Part shown: piece by piece, positions 7,864-16,000 of the stretch
Layout: each line of letters begins with the position of its first letter
Position numbering within the stretch: the first letter of the stretch is position 1
Source of the DNA: an uncultured Verrucomicrobiota bacterium
GTDB taxonomy: Bacteria; Verrucomicrobiota; Kiritimatiellia; CAIVKH01
Assembly (NCBI GenBank): GCA_937872895.1
Contig: CALMUP010000004.1
Location: 39,959 to 103,958, forward strand
Length of the DNA: 64,000 bases
Direction: 5' to 3'
The notes under the pieces: model-generated
Database searches by the model: none
What the model was told of the DNA's origin: nothing
The model's input: the letters and a program-made list of their open reading frames with translations, nothing else
Made by a program: the position numbers and the translations under genes

Positions 7864-8045
7864 GGAGGAAAAGCCGATCGCGCCATGAAAATCGCACCGG
7901 ATGCGATCGAGAGCTCGTCGTTCGCGGGATGCTCCTTCTTGTCCGGCTTGCCACCCTTGCCGGACCACTGGTTTCTGGCCTGCGCAGTGAATTCAGCGAT
8001 CGTGACTGCGCTGTCACCGTCGGCATGTCGCCCTTCAGGGAATGA
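7864..8045 (-). pseudogene. possible remnant of an EF-hand protein gene
   Basis: A minus-strand frame just upstream of the GH18 gene encodes HADGDSAVTIAEFTAQARNQ followed by a Lys- and Gly-rich stretch. This has the spacing of an EF-hand calcium loop (D-G-D at positions 3-5, E at 12), except that His replaces the first Asp. The frame has no convincing start, overlaps the vapBC1 promoter region at one end and runs into the GH18 start at the other. It looks like a leftover C-terminal piece of a small secreted EF-hand protein. Evidence is limited to one motif. Confidence 0.3.
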
Positions 8046-8062
8046 CGAGAATGGCCCTTCTA

Positions 8063-8090
8063 TTGACATCATATTGCAACACAGTATGAT
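8063..8090 (+). promoter_or_regulatory. sigma70 promoter of vapBC module 1
   Basis: Perfect TTGACA (8063-8068), a 16-base spacer and TATGAT (8085-8090, 5 of 6). The expected start site is about 8097, one base before the vapB ATG at 8098, so the message would be leaderless. No Shine-Dalgarno sequence could fit between. Confidence 0.7.
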
Positions 8091-8097
8091 TTTATGC

Positions 8098-8346
8098 ATG
8101 CGAACAACCATAGATATGCCTGATGCGCTGTTCCGTCGCGCCAAGATGGTGATGGCCAAGCGGGGCATGACCTTCCGTTCGCTGGTCATCGACGCACTGG
8201 AGCAGGCGCTGGATGAGAACCGGTCCAAGGCGTTTGTATTGCGCGAGGCCTCGGCCGGTTATGCCGTGGACAAGAAAGGCGGAGTTTCCCGTCAAAACAT
8301 CAATAAGAAGATCGACGAAATCCGTGAACCCAGGGTTACGTCGTGA
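8098..8346 (+). CDS. vapB: antitoxin of VapBC type, module 1
   Basis: The 82-residue protein begins MRTTIDMPDALFRRAKMVMA, a ribbon-helix-helix-like N-terminus typical of VapB antitoxins that bind their own promoter. FRSLVIDALEQALDE follows, then a basic C-terminal half that would wrap the toxin. ATG at 8098 is chosen for homology; an ATG at 8086 adds four residues but lies inside the -10 box. Its stop overlaps the vapC start (GTGA), so the pair is translationally coupled. Autoregulation is expected from the family. Confidence 0.85.
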   Translation: MRTTIDMPDALFRRAKMVMAKRGMTFRSLVIDALEQALDENRSKAFVLREASAGYAVDKKGGVSRQNINKKIDEIREPRVTS

Positions 8347-8780
8347 TTGCGTTGGATACCAATATCCTTGTGCATGCTCATCAGCGGGAGGCTGAACTTC
8401 ATGCCGAAGCGGTGCGCGTAGTACGAGAATTGGCCGAATCGCCCGTGCCTTGGGGCATAGGTTATCACAGCCTGATTGAATTCTATGCCGTGGTTACTCA
8501 CACGAAATTGTGGAGGCAGCCTTCAACGCCCCGGCAGGCGATGGACCAGATAGCTGCTTGGAGGGAATCGCCTTCGTTGCGTGTGCTTTTGGACAATGAA
8601 GACAGCCTCGGTCTTCTTGGTCAATTGGTCCAGAAGGCTAAAATAACCGGCGGTCAGATCCATGATGCCCGTATAGCCGCCAGTTGCATGGCCTATGGTG
8701 TACGCGAACTATGGACGGTGGATCGAGACTTCAGTCGTTTCCCCACGCTAAAGATCCGCAACCCACTCATGGCGCCATGA
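8343..8780 (+). CDS. vapC: PIN-domain toxin ribonuclease VapC, module 1
   Basis: The 145-residue PIN protein starts at GTG 8343. Conserved acidic residues are in IALDTNILVHAH, SLIEFYAVVTH, QIHDARIAA and WTVDRDFSRF, making the Mg-binding site of these endoribonucleases. Length is standard. It overlaps vapB by four bases. A second complete vapBC pair lies 0.8 kb away on the other strand and is clearly different in sequence, so the two are not a recent duplication. Confidence 0.9.
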   Translation: MIALDTNILVHAHQREAELHAEAVRVVRELAESPVPWGIGYHSLIEFYAVVTHTKLWRQPSTPRQAMDQIAAWRESPSLRVLLDNEDSLGLLGQLVQKAKITGGQIHDARIAASCMAYGVRELWTVDRDFSRFPTLKIRNPLMAP

Positions 8781-8806
8781 AACGGCCCGCCGACGGGTGA
8801 TCGCTC

Positions 8807-8923
8807 CTAGGCCGAAAAGCTCTTGGCCTGGTTCTTCTTCTCTTTCTTGGCCGCGCGTTTCTCGGCGAGGGTCTTCTGCGGTGCCTTCTTGGATGCCTTC
8901 TTGGTGTCGTGCGACTTGCTCAT
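8807..8923 (-). CDS. 38-residue lysine-rich small protein
   Basis: The frame runs from ATG (8921-8923) to TAG (8807-8809). The product has 12 Lys in 38 residues, beginning MSKSHDTKKASKKAPQKTLA and continuing with an EKRAAKKEKK stretch. GGGAG stands about 8 bases upstream of the ATG. High charge and spacing of Lys suggest a nucleic-acid- or ribosome-associated peptide, but I know no assigned function. It lies between vapC and an outer-membrane-type gene. Too short for most gene finders, and the clear ribosome site and codon use support it. Confidence 0.6.
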   Translation of the reverse strand: MSKSHDTKKASKKAPQKTLAEKRAAKKEKKNQAKSFSA

Positions 8924-9042
8924 GGATCGTCTCCCGCGGGGTGTACCATCCCCGGCATCATGCCGGGTGGTGCGAACAGGCTATAGGCTTTTGGCGGCCA
9001 CACCGCAACAAGATACGGGTATGATCGGGCCGACACGGTTTC

Positions 9043-9067
9043 CGCGCCCTTCCGGGCGCGCGTTTTT
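9043..9067 (+). terminator. intrinsic terminator, plus strand
   Basis: A 7-bp stem CGCGCCC/GCGCG-type (9043-9049 with 9054-9060) has a TTCC tetraloop and is followed by CG and five Ts on the plus strand. It could end vapBC transcripts that run through 8781-9042. It also sits directly behind the stop of the minus-strand gene at 9067, but no T tract follows in that direction. Confidence 0.5.
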
Positions 9068-9489
9068 CAGAACAGGAACCCGACCCCCGCCGTGCCGAGC
9101 CAATCGTCATCGCCGTCGCCGACGCGGCGGTAGCCGCCGGTGCTAAGCAGCAGGCGCTTGATGCTTGCTTCCAGTTCGACGCCGAGGAAGGTCTGGTTAT
9201 CATCCACATCGATCGGTTCGATCCAGGTGCGCAGCATCGCCGCCTTGACGCCAAAACCGACCTTGCCGTGGCCGGTGCCGTCCAGGCCCACGGCGAGTTT
9301 GCCACCGCCGACACCGGCTTCCGCCTGGATCGTCGGACGCAATCCGCCGTCATCGTCCCCGAACTTCACCCCGGCGGTGCCGCTCGCGATCAGCGGCGAG
9401 GACAAACGCAGTCCGAAGAAACCGTCCGCGGCAAACACAGCCGGCGCGGTCAACAGGGCCAACAGGAGCAGGGTGCTTCGAACATGCAT
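9067..9489 (-). CDS. small outer-membrane beta-barrel-like protein
   Basis: The 140-residue protein has a signal peptide (MHVRSTLLLLALLTAPAVFA). It is followed by alternating Gly/hydrophobic strands (GFFGLRLSSPL, KLAVGLDGTGHGKVGFGVKA) and ends GTAGVGFLF. A terminal Phe after alternating residues is the usual barrel-insertion signal. No enzyme motif is visible. It is short for a barrel and may form four to eight strands. No operon partner is evident. The call is from pattern only. Confidence 0.6.
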   Translation of the reverse strand: MHVRSTLLLLALLTAPAVFAADGFFGLRLSSPLIASGTAGVKFGDDDGGLRPTIQAEAGVGGGKLAVGLDGTGHGKVGFGVKAAMLRTWIEPIDVDDNQTFLGVELEASIKRLLLSTGGYRRVGDGDDDWLGTAGVGFLF

Positions 9490-9615
9490 GGTGAGGATTC
9501 CTTTTGCACCACGCTACGCCAGACCCCATGCCAACCTCAAGCGGGGAATCACCGAGACCGACTTGCAGGATTGGAGAGGAAACTCGGTTTGGCAGCCGCA
9601 CGGATCCAGGCTCGC

Positions 9616-10053
9616 TCATGCTTCCGGCAACGGAACGACCTCGATCCAGGGAAAGAGGCGATAATCCCGATCCTCGGTCAGAATGCGGATTATCCCATGT
9701 TCCCGCATAAGCACAGCCACATGCAGGTCATGAACCATATTTCCACGGATGCGCGGAGCTTCCTGAAGGCAGCGTGCCGTTGCATCCGCGTGTTCCGCCG
9801 TCTCAGTCAGCAGGTGGCAATCAGGGTGGGTGACAAGTTCCCAGGCGAAGCGCCAAGCCACATCGGTTTCGAGAGGGGCGTGAAAGATCTTGGGATGGGT
9901 GGCAACGCGCATGAATTCGTACACGATGCTCCAGGACAAAGCCCAGCTCCCGCCCTTGTTGACGATGGATTCCAGCATGCGAGTGGCGAGCTGGTTTCTG
10001 GGATCGTCGCGGTTGACCGCGTACAGCAGAATATTCGTATCAATCAGGATCAT
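9616..10053 (-). CDS. vapC: PIN-domain toxin ribonuclease VapC, module 2
   Basis: The 145-residue PIN protein begins MILIDTNILLYAVNRDD. It keeps the acidic set in IVYEFMRVATHPKIF, NMVHDLHVAVLMREHG and LTEDRDYRLFPW. In VapC toxins these residues hold Mg and cut tRNA, rRNA or mRNA. Its ATG overlaps the antitoxin stop by four bases (ATGA). The C-terminal RDYRLFPWIEVV shape matches the subfamily found widely in Verrucomicrobia and cyanobacteria, as I recall. Confidence 0.9.
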   Translation of the reverse strand: MILIDTNILLYAVNRDDPRNQLATRMLESIVNKGGSWALSWSIVYEFMRVATHPKIFHAPLETDVAWRFAWELVTHPDCHLLTETAEHADATARCLQEAPRIRGNMVHDLHVAVLMREHGIIRILTEDRDYRLFPWIEVVPLPEA

Positions 10054-10289
10054 CGCTCGTCCATGATCCGGTACAGGGCATCGCGATCCGAAACATCAAC
10101 GATTGGCATTCCCATGGAAACGGGTTTCACCGTGTAGATGGGTCGAGGTTCACGAACAGCCCGTTCGTCACGGGATAACCGTTCGTCCAAGGCCTCGGTC
10201 ACCACTTCCGACAGGTTTTTGTCGTGCTTTAGAGCGTACGCCTTGGCCCGTTTGAATACGGGATCGGCTATGATCAGGGTCGTTCTCAT
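10050..10289 (-). CDS. vapB: antitoxin of VapBC type, module 2
   Basis: The 79-residue protein starts MRTTLIIADPVFKRAKAYAL, a CopG/ribbon-helix-helix-like N-terminus, then LSEVVTEALDERL and a Pro-rich C-terminal arm (VREPRPIYTVKPVSMGMP) likely to bind the toxin. Coupled to vapC by ATGA overlap. Upstream is a tandem 8-base direct repeat that may be its operator. Confidence 0.85.
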   Translation of the reverse strand: MRTTLIIADPVFKRAKAYALKHDKNLSEVVTEALDERLSRDERAVREPRPIYTVKPVSMGMPIVDVSDRDALYRIMDER

Positions 10290-10321
10290 CGTTTTGATTG
10301 ATCATCCCAAGCTGTCGTCTT

Positions 10322-10337
10322 GCATACAAGCATACAA
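10322..10337. promoter_or_regulatory. tandem 8-base repeat upstream of vapBC module 2, candidate operator
   Basis: GCATACAA occurs twice back to back (10322-10329, 10330-10337) beside an AT-rich ATATATATG stretch, 33 bases upstream of the vapB start. Ribbon-helix-helix antitoxins commonly bind short tandem sites over their own promoter. I could not assign clear -35 and -10 boxes. Confidence 0.35.
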
Positions 10338-10391
10338 TATATATGACTGAGTGCAAGGGCGGATTCCCAGGGCTTTCGAGGCCCGGTAGGG

Positions 10392-10422
10392 AAAAAAAGC
10401 GGGGGCCGGATGGCCCCCGCTT
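10392..10422 (-). terminator. intrinsic terminator of the phosphofructokinase gene
   Basis: An 11-bp GC-rich stem (10397-10407 with 10412-10422) with a GGAT loop. On the minus strand it is followed by seven Ts (complement of the As at 10392-10398). It lies 55 bases past the stop of the gene at 10477. Textbook rho-independent terminator. Confidence 0.88.
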
Positions 10423-10476
10423 CGATGGTCGGGACGGGAAACCTTCCGGCCCCCGCGAACGAAACGTCACGTCGGG

Positions 10477-11703
10477 TTACTTCGCCTTCGGGACCTTCAC
10501 GCCCTTGAAGCGGCCGATGACCGGGAGTTTGCCGACCAGCGGCTTGGCGTAGTCGATGAACGCCTTGGTGACGTCGTTGGCTTCCTTGTTGATGAAGTGG
10601 TCCGGCACGTGGCGGGTTTCCTTCGAGACCTGGCGCAGTTCGACGCGCTCGTAGTACACGTTGTACTTCTTGCCCGGCTTGCGCTTGATGGCGATCGAGC
10701 CGCTGGAGAACTTGCCGGCGACCGCGGCCTGGACGGCCTTCTGTCCGACCGTGCGGGCCTCCTTGGCGTCGACCTCGGAGACGAGGCCGGCGAAGGAGCG
10801 CTGGAGGTAGCCGAAGGTGTCGGCGCGCACGCGCGAGATGTTCGCCTTCTCCTTGATCTCCTTGGCGAGCAGGTCGCCCAGCGCACCGGAGCCGCTCAAC
10901 TGCACGTTGCCGTGCGAGTCGACTTCCTTGATGAACTTCGCGGCGACCGGCGTGCCGTTCTCGTCGGAGATGCCCTCGGATACCGCGACCATGCAGCGCC
11001 CGTACTTCTTGACCACGGCCTGCACGTCGGTGACGAACTTGTCGGTGGAGAAGGGGCGTTCCGGCAGGTAGATCAGGTGCGGCCCGTCATCGGGGTACAC
11101 GCGGGCCAGCGCGGCGGCGGCGGTCAGGAAGCCGGCGTGGCGGCCCATGATGATGTTGATCTTCACGCCGGGCAGGGCGCGGTTGTCGAGGTTGTCGCCC
11201 ATGAACGCCTGGGCCACGAACTTGGCTCCACTGCCGAAGCCGGGGGTGTGGTCGTTTTCCTTCAGGTCGTTGTCGATCGTCTTGCAGATGTGGTAGCACT
11301 GCATCTGGTAGCCGTACTTCTTGGCTTCCTCGTTGATGATGTGCGTGGTCTCGGCCGAGTCGTTGCCGCCAATGTAGAAGAAATAGCGGATGTTGTACTT
11401 CTGCAGGACCTTGAAGATCGCGACGCAGTCTTCCGGGGTCGGCTTCTTGCGGACCGAGCCGAGCATGGAGGAGGGGGTGTTGGCGACTTCCTCGAGGGTC
11501 TTCGCGCTTTCCTTGGCGAGGTCGATGAAGTTCTCGTCGAGGATGCCCTTGATGCCGTGGAGGGAGCCGTAGATCTTCTTGATCTGCGCCTTGTGCTTCC
11601 TGGCCTCGACGACCGCGCCGATCAGGCTCTGGTTGATGACCATGGTCGGACCGCCGCTCTGGGCGATCAACATGTTGCCGACGACTTTCTTCGCTGTTGC
11701 CAT
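10477..11703 (-). CDS. pfp: pyrophosphate-dependent 6-phosphofructokinase
   Basis: The 408-residue enzyme phosphorylates fructose 6-phosphate in the cytoplasm, in this family reversibly with PPi. Visible landmarks are NMLIAQSGGPTMVINQSL at the nucleotide loop, FFYIGGNDSAETTH, CKTIDNDL and MGRHAGFLTAAAALA. ATP-dependent enzymes have GGDG and PGTIDND. Here the second Gly position is Asp in GGND and Lys precedes TIDND, the residues associated with PPi use. GAGAGGA precedes the ATG. The gene is monocistronic, with a candidate promoter at 11741-11768 and a strong terminator. Confidence 0.92.
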   Translation of the reverse strand: MATAKKVVGNMLIAQSGGPTMVINQSLIGAVVEARKHKAQIKKIYGSLHGIKGILDENFIDLAKESAKTLEEVANTPSSMLGSVRKKPTPEDCVAIFKVLQKYNIRYFFYIGGNDSAETTHIINEEAKKYGYQMQCYHICKTIDNDLKENDHTPGFGSGAKFVAQAFMGDNLDNRALPGVKINIIMGRHAGFLTAAAALARVYPDDGPHLIYLPERPFSTDKFVTDVQAVVKKYGRCMVAVSEGISDENGTPVAAKFIKEVDSHGNVQLSGSGALGDLLAKEIKEKANISRVRADTFGYLQRSFAGLVSEVDAKEARTVGQKAVQAAVAGKFSSGSIAIKRKPGKKYNVYYERVELRQVSKETRHVPDHFINKEANDVTKAFIDYAKPLVGKLPVIGRFKGVKVPKAK

Positions 11704-11740
11704 ACGTTCCTCTCAACGGTTGTGGGTTAAAAACAGGCCG

Positions 11741-11768
11741 AATGTAGCGAAAACCACCGTCACTGCAA
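11741..11768 (-). promoter_or_regulatory. candidate promoter of pfp
   Basis: On the minus strand TTGCAG (11763-11768), a 16-base spacer and TACATT (11741-11746) stand about 38 bases before the start codon. The -10 box is identical to the one proposed for metF. Box matches are moderate. Confidence 0.4.
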
Positions 11769-11866
11769 GCGTGTTGTCGGTCAGGCTTTCCCCGGTTTGT
11801 GCGGCGGGGCGGGGGATGGCCACGCTTCCCGGTTGATTCCGCCGGGGAAATCGCCAGAGTAGCGGC

Positions 11867-12934
11867 ATGAGGAAGGTGCTGGTAACCGGCAGCAGCGGCC
11901 TGATCGGCTCGGCCTGCGTGGCGCTGTTTGATGGCGAGGGCTGGGAGGTCCACGGCGTGGACAACAACCAGCGCCGCGACTTTTTCGGCCCGGAGGGCGA
12001 TACCCGCGGCAACCTCGCCCGCCTGGTCCGCGCCGCCCCGCGTTTCCGCCACCACGACCTCGACATCCGCGACCGCGCCGGGGTGCTGGACCTGGTCGCC
12101 ACCGTCCGCCCCGATTACGTGATTCACTGCGCCGCCCAGCCCAGCCACGACCTCGCCGCCTCGCGCCCGTTCGACGATTTCGATATCAACGCCACCGGCA
12201 CCCTGAACCTGCTCGAGGCCGTGCGCCGCGCCGCCCCGGAAGTGCCTTTCGCCCATGTCAGCACGAACAAGGTGTACGGTGACGCCCCGAACGAGATCGC
12301 CCTGCACGAACTGCCGACACGCTTCGATTACGCCGATCCCGCCTACGCCGACGGGATCGATGAAACGATGCGGATCGACCGCAGCAAGCACAGCCTGTTC
12401 GGCGCGAGCAAACTTGCCGCCGATATCCTCGTGCAGGAATACGGCCGCTATTTCGGCCTGCGCACCGCCTGCTTCCGCGGCGGCTGCCTGACCGGTCCCG
12501 CCCACGCGGCGGTCGAGTTGCACGGATTCCTCGCCTACCTCGTCACCTGCTGCCGCACCGGCCGCCACTACCGGATCTTCGGCCACCAGGGCAAACAGGT
12601 GCGCGACAACATCCACGCCGCCGACGTGGCCCGCCTGTTCGCCCTTTATGCCGAAGCCCCCCGCACCGGGGAGGTCTACAACCTCGGCGGCGGCCGCGCC
12701 AACAGCATCTCCCTGCTCGAAGCCATCGCCCGCGCCGAGGCCGCCACCGGCCGCCGCCTCGACACCGAGTACCTCGATACCCCTCGCGCCGGCGACCATA
12801 TCTGCTACATCACCAACCTCGCCAAGGTCCGCGCCCACTTCCCCGGGTGGGCGATCACCCGCTCCCTCGACGCCATCATCGAAGAGATCGCCACCGCCCC
12901 CTTGCCCGACCCGCCACCACCCGCCGCCAATTAA
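11867..12934 (+). CDS. NAD-dependent sugar-nucleotide epimerase, CDP-paratose 2-epimerase-like
   Basis: The 355-residue extended SDR begins [20 protein letters not shown], a GxxGxxG Rossmann loop. The mid region has [12 protein letters not shown], then [19 protein letters not shown], which resembles CDP-paratose 2-epimerases. The YxxxK catalytic pair appears as F-G-A-S-K in [18 protein letters not shown], so Tyr is replaced by Phe. I recall the same Phe in a subfamily of SDR proteins with the [13 protein letters not shown] segment seen here, so it is probably characteristic of that group and not a local mutation. Expected role is surface polysaccharide precursor synthesis, but no glycosyltransferase cluster is adjacent. 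Confidence 0.8.
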   Translation: MRKVLVTGSSGLIGSACVALFDGEGWEVHGVDNNQRRDFFGPEGDTRGNLARLVRAAPRFRHHDLDIRDRAGVLDLVATVRPDYVIHCAAQPSHDLAASRPFDDFDINATGTLNLLEAVRRAAPEVPFAHVSTNKVYGDAPNEIALHELPTRFDYADPAYADGIDETMRIDRSKHSLFGASKLAADILVQEYGRYFGLRTACFRGGCLTGPAHAAVELHGFLAYLVTCCRTGRHYRIFGHQGKQVRDNIHAADVARLFALYAEAPRTGEVYNLGGGRANSISLLEAIARAEAATGRRLDTEYLDTPRAGDHICYITNLAKVRAHFPGWAITRSLDAIIEEIATAPLPDPPPPAAN

Positions 12935-12941
12935 AACGTTT
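12934..12941. promoter_or_regulatory. AAACGTTT palindrome upstream of the GH31 gene
   Basis: An 8-base palindrome with central CG sits in the 120-base gap before the glycosidase gene. LacI-family sugar regulators bind sites with such a core. The same AAAACGTTTAA string recurs at 57041-57051 upstream of potA. Symmetry does not extend beyond eight bases and no LacI gene is in the window, so this is a weak candidate. Confidence 0.2.
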
Positions 12942-13054
12942 AACAAGCGGGTCCGTTTGGATTATGTTTAGCGGACGGTGCGTCACGTAACTCCGCATGG
13001 GGCGGGTGGAAACACCGAAGGAATCGCGCAGGCGAGCAGAAAGAGGTCGTGGGT

Positions 13055-16000
13055 ATGGGCGTTTTCACCGGTCGTGTCGTTAAACCGCTTTTGTGCATCT
13101 TGTTGTCGTGCTGGAGTTTGGCCGAGGTGCGTGCCGCCGTGGTCAATGCCGGCAACGTGACCGGGGTCAGCATCACCACCAATGCCTCGAACGGCAACCT
13201 GACCTACTCGTTTGCGCTGAGCGGTGGCGGTTCGTCGGAAATCACCGTCTATGCCCCGGACGTGATCCGCGTGAACTACCACTGGGCCGGTCCGTTCGAC
13301 ACCGCGCAGCCGATGATCGCGAAACCGCTGAACGACTGGAGCGGCACCACATCGACGCTGTCCGACCTGGGTTCGACCTATGTCATCGCCACCACGCAAC
13401 TGGATGTCGAGGTCGTGAAGTCCCCCTACAAGGTGCATTTCAAATCGAAGGGCGGCTACTACCTGCTGCAGGACGATTTCACCGAGCGCGATGCCGATTA
13501 CAACTATACCGGCCAGCGCGGCACCGGGTCGTCGAAGCTGAAGAACCGGAAGATCTTCCCGGCCAACCAGGCGATCTTTGGCCTCGGCGAGTACGGCGGA
13601 CCGATGAACCGCCGCGGCCGCGAGTTGGATATCTGGAACACCGCCACCTACAACTGGGGCGAGTTCACCAACCCGACCTACATGATGATCCCGTTCTACT
13701 ACGGCATGCAACCGGCCTCCGGGGGCAACCCGGCCTTCGTGTACGGCGTGTTCCTGAACAATCCCTGCCGTCCGCTGTTCAAGTTCGGCACCGAGACCGG
13801 CGACCGCTATTCGTTCCAGATGGGCGACGGACGCCTCGACTACTTCTTCTTCGGCGGCTCCTCCGCGCACAGTTTCCCGAAGGTCATCGACCGCTTCTCC
13901 GAACTCACCGGGCGTCCGACCTTCCTGCCCAAGTGGGGCATCGGCCACCACCTGTCCCGCTTCAGCTACGACAACCAGAACTGGGTCGAATACATCGCCA
14001 ACGAGGCCACCGCGACCGATATCCCGCTCGATGCCGTGTACCTCGACATCGACTACATGGATGCCAACGCCGACGGCAACATCGGCGACGGCCAGTTGCG
14101 CCAGTTGACCTTCAACTCGAAGTTCCCCAATCCCGCCTCGATGATCACCTACTGCCAAACCCGCGGCGTGAAGGTCGTCCCGCTGATCGAGCCCTGGCTG
14201 ATCCCCGGCGATGTCCTCCACACCGAGGCCAACAACAACCTGCACTTCATCAAGGACAACGCCGGCAACACCGTCACCCGCGGCATCTACGTCGGCAACG
14301 TCTCCTGGTTCGACTACTCCAGCACGCCGATGAACCAGTGGTGGGCCCGCAAGATCACCAACTGGTTCCACCAGGTCCCCATGGACGGCATCTGGAACGA
14401 CCTGACCGAACCCGAGGGCGGCGACCAGATTCCGCACAATGCGCTGCTGTGGGTGGACGGCCAGTTCGGCACCTCGAACACCGATTCGCGCCGTTTCTGG
14501 TCGAACGAGCGTAACTACTTCGGCCTGCGCTGCGCCCGCCAGAGCTACAACGCGATGCTGGACCGCGCGCCGAACAAGCGCCCGTTCGTGCTCAGCCGTT
14601 CCGGCAACGCCGGCCTGCAGCGCTTCGGCGTGAGCTGGAGCGGCGATACCCGCGCCGACTGGTTCTACCACCGCGCCACCATCCGTTTCGGCATGGGCGC
14701 GATGATCGCCGGCGCGGCCTGGTACGGCAATGATGTCGGCGGCTTCGCCGGCACCGCCTCTCCGGAGCTGATGGTCCGCTCCACCGAGGCCAACTGCCTG
14801 ACCCCGTTTTTCCGTAACCATTGCGACAAGAGCGCGGCCAACCGCGAACCGTGGCGCTTTGATGAGCCGTTCCGCAGCATGCAGCGCGAGCTGATCAAGT
14901 TCCGCTACCGCCTGATGCCGTACTTCTACACGCTCGCCTACGAATCGACGATCACCGGTGAGCCGATGAATGTGCCGCCGGCCTTCGACTACTACACCGA
15001 CGCGAACACCCACGGCGAACAGAGCGACTACAACTTCCTCGTCGGCGACTACATCCTCGCCGCGCCGGTGTATGCCCAGGGCGCCAGCACCCGCCAGGTG
15101 TACCTCCCCTACAAGGACGGCATCCACTGGTACTACTGGCACAACAACGCCCGCCACGAGGGCGGCCAGACCGTCACCGTCAACGCCCCGCTCGGCACGC
15201 TGCCGCTGTTCGTCCGCTCCGGCGCGATCATCCCGATGGGCCCTTCGATGCAGTACGCCAACCAGTTCCAGGCCCCGTGGATGGACATCAACTGCTGGCC
15301 CGACGGCCAGAGCGAGTTCACCCTGTTCGAGGACGACGGCGAGACCTGGAACTACCAGGGCAACGGCTTCTCCAAGCGCCGCATGGTCAGCAACCGCACC
15401 GCCGCCTTCTGGGACTTCACCATCGAGGCGAAGCAGGGCACCTACAACACCGGCACCCGCGATTTCTACGTGTACTGCTACAACCCCGGGACGAACGTGG
15501 TGAAGAGCGTGCGGCTGAACGGCACGGCCCTGCCGCAGCTCGCGAACTTCAATGACGGACCGCAGGGCTGGCGCTTGGCCGACGGTCGTATCGGCGTGAA
15601 GCTGCCCGACACCGGCACCGAGGCGGCGATCCGCGTGACCTTCGCCGATGTCGAGGATTCGCTGCAGTTCGAGTGGCCGACCTATGCCCTGCCCGAGAAC
15701 AGCGCCTTCCTGCGCGCCTACGTGACCCGCACGGGCAGCGCGACCGGCGCGGTCAGCGTGGCCTTCGCCACCGCGAACGGCTCCGCCACCGCCGGGGCCG
15801 ACTACGTCGCCACCAACGGCACGCTGTCGTGGGCGGCCGGTGACCTCGCCGCCAAGTTCATCGATGTCGTCCTGACCGATGACACAATCTACGAGGGCAA
15901 CGAGACCTTCACCATCCAGGTGAGCAGCCCGGCCGGCGCGGTGCTCGGCACCCCGTCCCTCACCACCGTGACCATCCAGGAAAACGAGGCGGTCCCGCCC

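Noticed and set aside
10477..11703. ATP-dependent phosphofructokinase
   Set aside because: The GGND and K-TIDND residues are those of PPi-using enzymes; ATP enzymes have GGDG and PGTIDND.
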